Assembly: GCA_024345305.1 (NCBI GenBank)
Contig: BRON01000002.1
Location: 1,488,001 to 1,552,000, forward strand
Length of the DNA: 64,000 nt
Source of the DNA: Mrakia gelida
Taxonomy: Eukaryota > Basidiomycota > Tremellomycetes > Cystofilobasidiales > Mrakiaceae
Reading direction: 5' to 3'
Part shown: in pieces, positions 56,701-64,000 of the stretch
Numbering within the stretch: position 1 is the first letter of the stretch
Layout of the letters: every line of letters starts with the position of its first letter
The notes under the pieces: generated by a model
The model's input: the letters and a program-made list of their open reading frames with translations, nothing else
Database searches by the model: none
What the model was told of the DNA's origin: nothing
Translations under genes and position numbers: made by a program

Positions 56701-58883
56701 CAAGAAGCACCCGCTCAAGCAATGGACGTGGACGTTTCGGCGCCGGTGGTCGAGGAGGGAGGAAGGAAGAGGAAGGCCGAGGAGGAGGAGGGAGGAGAGG
56801 TGAAGAAGGCTCGTGCCGGTGAGTCGGATCCGACTCAGCTTCGAACTGTTCTAGCACTGAGTTGACTCCCCTCAATCCTCTTCCATCCATCTGCAGACGA
56901 ACCCGTCGCCGAAGCTGCCCCTCTCGTTCGGTGAGTCTTCGGTCGAGCTCGCTTTCGTTCTCGAGCTCGGTGCTGACACAAATCCGTCTCGTTCTTTTCT
57001 TCGCAGGGATCGTGAGAACTCGACGGTCTTCGTATCGAAGCTCCCTGTTGGAACAACTCAGGAGGACCTGACTGTTCTGTTCAAGGATGTGAGCTCCTTC
57101 TCGCCCCGTCTTCTTCGTCTCGCCTCGACGATGCTGACTGAAGCTCGTCTGCCTTCCCCTCCCTGTTCCCCCCAGTGCGGAGAGATCCGAGAGGTGAAGC
57201 TCACCGATCGAGTCGGTCAGGTTGTCGCCAGCGTTGAGTTCATGACCAAGGTGCGTTCAGATTCTCCCGCGCTCGCTCATTCGAGGTCGACCTTCGTTCT
57301 GATCCCCTCCCTCGCCCTCTCACTTCGTACAGGACATCGTCCCCGCTGCTCTCACCAAGGACAAGAAGAAGATCAACGATGTCGAGATCGAAGTCAGCGT
57401 TGCCTGGCAGTCGACCCTCTACGTCACCAACTTCCCTGAACACAGCGACGACGCGTCGATCCGAGAGCTCTTCGGCCAGGTTCGTCTGGTCCCCCCCTTT
57501 CGCACTCGTATCCAAAATTGTACTGACCTGCTCCTTCTCTTCTTCTCCAGTACGGAACCATCTTCGAGACTCGTTGGCCCGGGAAGAAGTTCAAGGGAAC
57601 TCGACGATTTGTTTACCTACAGTTTCTCTCTCCCGTCAGTCCATCCCCTCCCTCCTCTCACGCTTGCTTCGTCGAACTGACCCTTCTCTGTCCTTTGCTC
57701 AGTCCTCCGCCACCGCTGCTCTCGAACTCAACGGACGCGAACTCGAGCCTGGACATGCTCTCCTCGTCGCCATCTCGGATCCCGCGAGGAAGCAGCAACG
57801 TTCGGACGCGAAGGCTTCGGAGAAGGAGGTCGTCGTTACTCAGATGAGCAAATTTGTCAAGAAGGACGATCTGATCAAGCTGTTCAAGCCTGTGAGTCTT
57901 TCGTCGCGTCGCTTCTCCTCCCTCTCCGGGAGACAGCTCACTCACGAATCTTCTCGTTCCTTTTGGACTCTCGTAGTACGGGGCGATCAAGGACATCAGG
58001 ATGACTCTCGACGCCGACGGTAACACTCGAGGAGCAGCCTTCGTCGAGTTCGAGGAGGAGGTACGTGCATCTCCAACCCGTGTCGAAAGTCGCCTCCTTC
58101 GCTGACTCGCGTCCTCCTTCTCTCAGTCTTCGGCCAAAGCAGCACTCGGCCTCAACAGTTTCGAGCTCAAGAAGCGTCGAATTGCCGTCACTCTTCCGGA
58201 TGCTCGTGGACACAACGGTGGTGGTCCCAAGAAGTAAGTGGAGCTCGAGTCAAACCCGGTCGGTCTCGTCGAACCGAGAACTGAACGTTGCTTTCCGTTC
58301 CGTCTCTCACCAGACTCATCCCGGAACAGAGCATCCGAGTCGGCAACCTCCCAGAGGGAACCCAAGAGGCTCTTCTCCAGCAGGCCTTCGAGAAGATCAC
58401 CAAGGTCTTGCGAGTCTCCGTCACTGAGCGAAGCCACGAGGGTTTGGTCGAGCTCGAGAACGCAGACGTGAGTCCACCTTTTCTTCCTCTTCTCTCGCCG
58501 CTTCTTGCTTCTCGACCTTCGAGCTGATCGACTTCTCCCCTTATCCACTCTTCTTGTAGGCCGTCGGGCTCGTCCTCCTTTCGCACAACCCCTTCTCCTT
58601 CGACTCTCACCTCCTCCCTCTCCTCCCAGCAACCCAACGCTTCCCTCCTCCCAACCGGAACGCAACCGCTTCCTCGTCGTCGACTTCTCAAGCTCCGGAA
58701 CCTGCTCTCTTCCGACCTCCTCCTCGTCCCAAGTCTAACAAGGCGAGGCTGGGTGCGAACGAGAGGAAGGCTCCTGTTTTCACGCCGGCGACGAAGGGCG
58801 ACGGAGATGTCGAGATGGCTTCGTCGTCGAAACCGAAGGGTCAAGACGCGTTCAGGGCGATGTTGAATGAGAAGAAGGGTTGA
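53783..58883 (+). CDS. PRP24: PRP24/SART3-type U6 snRNP recycling factor
   Basis: Twenty-six exons from 53783 to 58883, phases all closing, give 1,030 residues. Exons: 53783-54005, 54112-54222, 54314-54495, 54580-54639, 54722-54732, 54811-54872, 54938-55086, 55168-55344, 55412-55516, 55586-55619, 55694-55810, 55881-55937, 56023-56075, 56160-56266, 56354-56549, 56647-56818, 56897-56930, 57007-57085, 57176-57250, 57333-57479, 57551-57634, 57703-57891, 57977-58060, 58127-58233, 58314-58467, 58560-58883. The N-terminal 560 residues are HAT helical repeats (SLYQAYIAWELKPKKPDAHL, YLVWLGWSEFET, AICEAYLSFEEMYGSLEE). After a KRKAEEEE linker come RNA-recognition motifs: STVFVSKLPVGTTQEDLTVL, STLYVTNFPEHSDDASIREL, YGAIKDIRMTLDADGNTRGA and SIRVGNLPEGTQEALLQQA. 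The C-terminal QDAFRAMLNEKKG is the Lsm-contact motif of Prp24/SART3. HAT plus RRMs is SART3-like; yeast Prp24 lacks most HAT. Exon 5 is 11 nt. Confidence 0.93.
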
Positions 58884-59877
58884 TTGAGGTATCGTTCAGT
58901 AATGACATGAATCGAATCCGAACGAACGCGGACTCTCGAACCAAAACAGAAGGTCAAGCTCGACGCGTCGTCGTCTCGAGACTCGAAAGCGGTTGGAGAG
59001 CGCGATGGTGAGAGCATGATGGCAAGTCAGAGTTTGTGACAGTGAATATATGTCGCTGAATGAATCATCGACGTGATGAAGCAGAGTTGAGACTGCTCGA
59101 AGACGGAGAAGAAGAGGAGGGGGAACAGCGATGGTCAATTCGTCTCTTTCGTTCTGCCCTGCCTCCCTCGTCGTCGTCGCTCAGAGAAAGAAGCGAACGA
59201 GGAGCGATGGGCTCCCCCAGCTCAAGGATGCAAGAAAGAGGAAGAGGAAGAGGAGGATAAAAGGATGGATGTTGTCGATACCCGCGACGAGAAGGAGAGA
59301 GAAGGAGAAAGGTGAGGTGAGTCGAGTCTTGAAGCGCGAAGAGTCGGTGGGTCGTGGTTGGAGAGAGAAGAGAGAGAACAGCGAAAGAGACGCAAGGGTT
59401 AGATAGCTCGCTAGTTGCTTGCTAGCCTGGAAAGAACCGAAAAGCTGCCGGGGAAACCACCCGACCGAGGGAAAGAAATGAAGGGGAAGGTCGAGGTGGG
59501 CGACGAGTCGTCGAGCGGAAGCCTGCTTCGAGAGAACGTTGAGAGACGACGCTCGAGTGATTCTGGGACCAGATAAGCATCATCAACGAAGTGGGTAAGT
59601 GAGACTTCCGAGGCGAGATCTGGTCGTTGGGATAAAGGGTTGAAAGGAAAAACGTCTCGCGTCCGACCCCGCTGACCGAGCCGTTCTCCTGCTGTATCAC
59701 TCGTCGCGAGCGATTCGCCTCGATCTTTTCGAGCGAGAGGGTGAGAGAAGAGAAAGGTGGAGGTGAGCATGCATATGCAAGGTGAGGCTCTAGTGTAACA
59801 ACAAGGGCGATCTGCTCTTGATGAGAGCTGACCGCAAACGAACAACGAGGGACAAACTGAGATCGTTCGACGCAGAT
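58884..59877. other. convergent intergenic region, PRP24 / COX17
   Basis: About 990 bp with both 3' flanks. One GACGCGTC palindrome lies at 58962-58969. Purine-rich blocks occur at 59220-59400. Short frames here lack splice continuity, and no gene is supported. Confidence 0.6.
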
Positions 59878-60394
59878 CTAGACCTTGAAACCGAAGCTGG
59901 AGACGAGGTCAAAGAGAAAGAGTAGGGTCAGAATTGCTCTCTATGACATCTCAGGAGGGAAAGAGGACAGAGAAAAGACGAGAGGAGACAAGGGAGAGGT
60001 ATGGGAAGGAAGGGATTGGACGAGAAAGAGAGTCGACTCACCCTCGCATGCAGACCTTGTACTCCTCCACCCGATCCTTGCACTCAACATCTCCGTCCGT
60101 AGCGGTCATGAAGCACTGATCCCGAGTAGCCTTGGGCTCGTTGCAGACACAGCACCTGAGAGAAGGAAGGACGAGGAGAGGAAGAAAATGACGTGCTCTG
60201 TCAGCGAGAGGAAGGAAGGAAAGATCGAGCTCACAAACTCGCCAGCAGAGATACGAGAAGACCCGGAAAGCAAAGTACCAAAAGGAAGACGGTACTTACG
60301 GCTTGTATCCGTTGGGGTTGAGCTCTGTGACGAGGGAGGGGTTGCTGGGAGGAGGAGTGGGTTTGGAGGAAGAAGTCGTCTCGATGGCGGACAT
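59878..60394 (-). CDS. COX17: COX17 copper metallochaperone
   Basis: Minus-strand exons 60394-60300, 60155-60042, 59896-59878 give 75 residues. The N-terminal 30 residues are Ser/Pro-rich (MSAIETTSSSKPTPPP). The core is NGYKPCCVCNEPKATRDQCF, holding the copper-binding CC-C cluster, then ECKDRVEEYKVCMRGFGFKV. Both CX9C motifs are intact: CNEPKATRDQC and CKDRVEEYKVC. This is a twin-CX9C substrate of Mia40 that carries Cu(I) in the intermembrane space to Sco1 and Cox11. Length is normal for the family (60-75). COX11 and the COX9-like gene are also in this window, but not adjacent. The reading frame is broken by two introns, so no single frame shows it. Confidence 0.95.
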
Positions 60395-61044
60395 TTTTGA
60401 AGGGCTTTAGAAGGGGAGTAGGGGTCTGAGAAGAGGATCGAGAGCCGAGGTCAGTAAGGGGACAGATGAGAGGTTCGGGTGGGGTAGAGCTCACGGAGGG
60501 GAGGACGGTAGGATGGAGGAAGGAGGAAGGGAAGGGGATGGAAGGTAGAGGTTTGGTTGAGCTCGACCTCGGAATCGGAACCTCGTCCGCTCGTTTTTTT
60601 ATTTCTCCGGTCTCAAGTTCGCATTTTTTCCATCTTTCGACATCGATGCACTCTCAGTGAGCTCGAGATGCTCTTGTGTCGCGGCGAAGCGAATTGCCCG
60701 TAGGGGAAAGCCAGGGCGAGGCTGCAGGACTTGACCGAACGGCAACCCAAGCTCACCAGGGCTGAAGTTCGAAGCTCGCCGTTCCTCTTTTCCTTCCTTC
60801 CAACGGCCATCTCGATCTGACTCGTCTTACCCCTCGACATCACGCACATCTGTAGGTCCGCGTCTCCTAAGAGGCGAGCATACGTCCACGAAACTAAACG
60901 CTCACACGACCCTCCCTCCCTCCTCCTCCTCGACATCACCTTCTCCCTTTCCTTCACTTGTTCTTCCTCGCCTCCCTCTCCTCAGACTGGAGCATCGAAG
61001 CTCGCCGTACAGCCGCCACTCTACTTTATCCTCTCCCCACCCAG
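60395..61044. promoter_or_regulatory. divergent promoter region, COX17 / MFS transporter
   Basis: 650 bp between start codons. It holds GC-rich and CT-rich stretches and a T-run near 60594. No TATA box or metal-response element is clear. Confidence 0.4.
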
Positions 61045-63635
61045 ATGACCTCGGAAACAACTCCTCTCCTCCCCAAGGTGGACTCGGTCGACGGTGCCGT
61101 CGAAGCTGTCAAGCAGGGTCGATTCTCGCCTTACCGAAGAGTCCTCGTAGCCTCGCTCTTTCTCTCGATCTCCTTCGTCTTCGTGAGTACATCTACATAT
61201 TCCTTTTCAGGCTTCCTTCAAGAGCTGGGGTTCCCTGAGAAGTCCCAATCGAACGAGGCTGACTTCCTTATCGCGGCTTCAATCTCAAGACGGCGACCCC
61301 CCTCCTCTTCTCGTACCGAACCTTCACCTGCGATGCCTACTACGACGACCATCCACCCTACGAGGGGGCAGGAGATAGATGCGCGATCAAGGAAGTGGAA
61401 ACGAGAACGGCAGCTTCTATCTCTCTCATGATCGCGATCTCAACAGTTCGTCCTCTCCCCCCTCTCGCTTTCGAGTTTTCCGCACGATCTGACCTCTCGT
61501 CTCTCTCCCAGCTCGCAGGAGTGCTCAACCTCTTCGTCACGACCTGGGAGATCAGACACTGGGGAGTGAGATCTGCTCTGGTTCAGCAAACCTTCTGGCC
61601 TTGTCTTCGAAACCTGACTCAGATCTTTGCCAGTGAGTTGCTCGTCGACGCCGTTTCGAACGACTGAACGCGTCTGACCCCGATGTCTTCTACCTCCTAG
61701 TGTACAGAGGTGGCAACGATGGAATCCTGATCGTCCAGGTCACTCAGATGATCACGGTTCTGGGAGGAGGCGCTGGATAGTGAGTAATCGCGACGCGAAA
61801 CGAGTTGTCCTCTTCTTCTCCCTGGCTGACCTGACTCTCGCTGCGTGTCCCCTCCACAGCATGCTCGCCGCCAACAACTACATCGCCGAACTCGTTCCTG
61901 CTGAGGAGAGGACGGGAGCGTTCGGTATTCTCCAGGGGTAAGCGGTCGTTCTGCTCGACGTCGATCAGTCAATTTCGAGTGTTGATTTGTCCCATTCCCT
62001 CGCTCTTCAGAATCGCCATGTTCGGAACCTCGATCGGATTCACCCTTGGGGGTCTTACTGGAGATCGATTCGGAACTCCTGCTCCCTTCCAAGTCACGTA
62101 CGCGAGCTTTCCTCGCCTCGCTCGGCTTTCGACGCGTCTTCTCACGCTGACCTCCTCCATCTCCTCTCCACAGCTTCTGCCTCCTAGTCTGCAGCACCCT
62201 TTTCTCTCGATTCTGCCTTCCTTTTATCGCTCCCGCCGCTTCCATCGCTCCTATCCCGACCGAAGGAGAATCCGAGGACCCGAAGCCAGCCGCGAAGGAA
62301 TCGATGTTTTCGTTCCTGCACTGCATGAAGGTCTTCTTGCCGACGGATCAGCCCGATGGACAAGGAGGAAGGTTCTGGGGTTTGACTCTTCTCGGTACTG
62401 GTTGCTTCATGGCCGTTCTGGCCACCGCTTACGTCGTGAGTCCGCTCTTGACGCGTCGAACAAAAGCAACGAACGGAGCTGACCCGTTCTTTGCTCTTTG
62501 ACCTCAGCCTCTGATGCTCCAGCTCACCGCCACGAACAGTTACGGCTTCCACTCTACCGAGAACGGGTACCTGTGAGTTTCAATTCCCCTTGACCTCATC
62601 TCGAGCTCGACTCGTTCTGACGCGTCTCTTAATTTCCCCGTTCTTTCCCTCTCCTCTTCTTTCTTCCCAGCATGTCCCTCACCTCCCTTTCGCGAGCTCT
62701 CTTCTTGAGTTTGGCCTTCCCTCGCATCATCGCCTACGGAAGGAAGCGCGCAGCTGCGTCAGCAGCAACCTCAACTTCCACCACTCCTACTCGTCCCCTC
62801 TCCCCCGTCAAGGACGCCCTTCCGACCGAGCCTCGAGACTTCGAGTCCCACACCATCCTGGGGGCCGAAGAGGGAATGGAGGAGCCCGCCAACGTCGCTG
62901 CTGCCATGCCTCCGACAGACGCGAAGCACGGATCTGGTTTCGATCTGACGTTCTTGAGATGGTCGTGAGTTTACAAGTTCGCTTTTCTCCCTCCTCCTAA
63001 GCTCTTGTTGAACCATCTTCGCCTCCTCCGCTTCTTTGCCTCTCCATCAGCATGGTCGTCGACGCCTGCCTCACCGCTTTGGTCGGGTTCTCGTCCGAGG
63101 GATGGTGAGTCGTTGTGCGGCTCCTTCGCATCTCGCCTTCGTTGACTGAAGGGAATTGGCGTTTCTGTACTTCTAGGCACATGATGCTCGCTGCTGGTAT
63201 CCTCCCTCTCGCTTCCGGCACCGCGCCTGCTGCTAAGGGATGCATGATGGAGATGGTCGCTCCGGAGAAGAAGGGAGACGCGCTGAGTGCCATCGCGTTG
63301 CTCGAGGTTCGCTCTTTCGCCCTTTCCTTCGTCGCCTGATCTTCACTCGTGCTGACTCCTGTAATTTCTCTCTTCCAGACTCTCGCCATGATCTCAACGG
63401 TATCTCTTTTCGGAGCTATCTTCGCTCAACTCAGCGAGCTTGGTCGCCCGAACGATGTTTTCTTCCTCAACGCTGTTCGTTCGATTTGTCGTCTCGCGAC
63501 CTCTTTGCCGAGTTGGAGAAACTGACCAGTAATATCTTCTTTCGATGAATCTCCCAGGGTACCGCTTTCATCGCAGCTATGGTCCTCCTCGCCGTTCGTT
63601 TCCCGAGGAAGCCACTGGCAGCGGGAGTCGTTTGA
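61045..63635 (+). CDS. MFS transporter (fungal TetA/MFSD14-like)
   Basis: Thirteen exons: 61045-61182, 61290-61445, 61512-61632, 61701-61779, 61860-61937, 62011-62097, 62174-62435, 62508-62572, 62671-62964, 63051-63104, 63177-63306, 63379-63474, 63558-63635; 545 residues, phases close. The order is: an N-terminal TPLLPKVD head, TM1 RRVLVASLFLSISFVF, a lumenal/outer loop with conserved cysteines (YRTFTCDAYYDD, GDRCAIKEVETRTA), LAGVLNLFVTTWEIRHWGVR (the TM2-TM3 region), GGNDGILIVQVTQMITVLGG, AANNYIAELVPAEERTGAFG and GIAMFGTSIGFTLGGLTGDR. After a hydrophilic central loop of about 60 residues come WGLTLLGTGCFMAVLATAYV, LMLQLTATNSYGFHSTENGY and the last helices, with GSGFDLTFLR before TM11. The substrate is unknown. 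The NYIAELVPAEERTGAFG loop fits the MFS cytoplasmic motif after TM4. Confidence 0.85.
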
Positions 63636-63959
63636 AGAGCCTCTGCGCGTTTCTTCACTAGCTAGACTTAGATTGTATCAGGGCGTTTATGTGCGATCGT
63701 TATACCTGGAAGCACTCAGGGTATCCGACATGTCCGAGAGTCAGAATGAATCGCTCGAACGGAAGACGAACCTCGACGCGTCGTCGCTTTTCGTCGTCTC
63801 TGTCGTCTCACCCTTCTCTTTCTCGCTCGAGTCAAGTTCAGCGAAAGGTACATACATCAAATCCCTACCCACTCAATCGATCAAACAACGGAAAGCCGAG
63901 TCTCAAAAACAACAAAAGGAATGTGCGAAAGCGTCCATCGTCGTCGTCCCTCGTCGAAC
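63636..63959. other. convergent intergenic region at right end
   Basis: 324 bp of 3' flanks. One GACGCGTC palindrome lies at 63775-63782. No gene seen. Confidence 0.5.
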
Positions 63960-64000
63960 TCAAGCCTTCTTCGCGTACTTCTCCCACGAAACCGAGATCC
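63960..64000 (-). CDS. 3' end of a leftward gene (partial)
   Basis: The last 41 bases read, on the minus strand, as codons ending SVSWEKYAKKA followed by TGA at 63962-63960. The Lys/Ala ending and codon choice match the neighbours, and the position after a convergent gap is natural. Too short to identify. Confidence 0.4.
   Translation of the reverse strand, partial: ISVSWEKYAKKA

Noticed and set aside
1..64000. CRISPR arrays, rRNA, tRNA, insertion sequences, virus-like genes
   Set aside because: Looked for direct repeats with spacers, tRNA-like GGTTCGA boxes in a folding context, terminal repeats and transposase or polymerase motifs. None found that hold up.

Overview
This window is nuclear DNA from a basidiomycete fungus. 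It is most likely a red-yeast or smut-related Pucciniomycotina (Microbotryomycetes-like), though that placement rests on general features and not on a marker gene. The evidence is GC-rich sequence, short compact intergenic gaps, and very dense small spliceosomal introns (mostly 50-110 nt). The introns share donors of the type GTGAGT, GTACGT or GTTCGT, a CTGAC-like branch site and CAG/TAG acceptors. Nearly every gene is spliced, so single reading frames rarely equal proteins. I rebuilt gene models by joining exons and checking that phase closes across every junction.

Layout: 26 protein-coding genes, two of them cut by the window ends. Left third (1-23.8 kb): a KEOPS subunit (PCC1), an unknown LYR-like protein, a spartin/senescence-domain protein, the ribosome/export chaperone BCP1, a PPxY-tailed membrane protein, an F-box protein, a cyclophilin, an aldo-keto reductase, a very large SKG3/CAF120-type PH protein, a hemerythrin-like protein and an unknown protein. 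Middle (25-45 kb): an allantoate-permease-family transporter with 23 exons, an ERI1-type 3'-5' exoribonuclease, the U5 snRNP protein LIN1/CD2BP2, the PP2A regulatory subunit CDC55, a small cytochrome oxidase subunit (COX9-like), an ER-type DnaJ (HLJ1/DNAJB12), COX11 and a fungal-specific small protein. Right third (45-64 kb): a long coiled-coil protein, a CUE-domain ubiquitin adaptor, the HDAC HOS2, the U6 snRNP recycling factor PRP24/SART3, COX17, a second MFS transporter and the tail of one more gene.

The genes do not form an operon or an obvious biosynthetic cluster. This is a housekeeping chromosome arm. Two loose themes recur: respiratory-complex IV (COX9-like, COX11, COX17) and splicing/RNA (LIN1, PRP24/SART3, ERI1). 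Several neighbours are divergent and share short promoters: PCC1/LYR-like, F-box/cyclophilin, CDC55/COX9, HLJ1/COX11, HOS2/PRP24 and COX17/MFS.

I saw no CRISPR, IS element, rRNA, confident tRNA or virus-like gene. The most unusual things are strings of micro-exons, a GC-AG intron, an apparent frameshift or 31-nt intron in the hemerythrin gene, a roughly 185-residue insertion inside the ERI1 nuclease domain, and a recurrent 8-bp palindrome (GACGCGTC) in introns and intergenic DNA.
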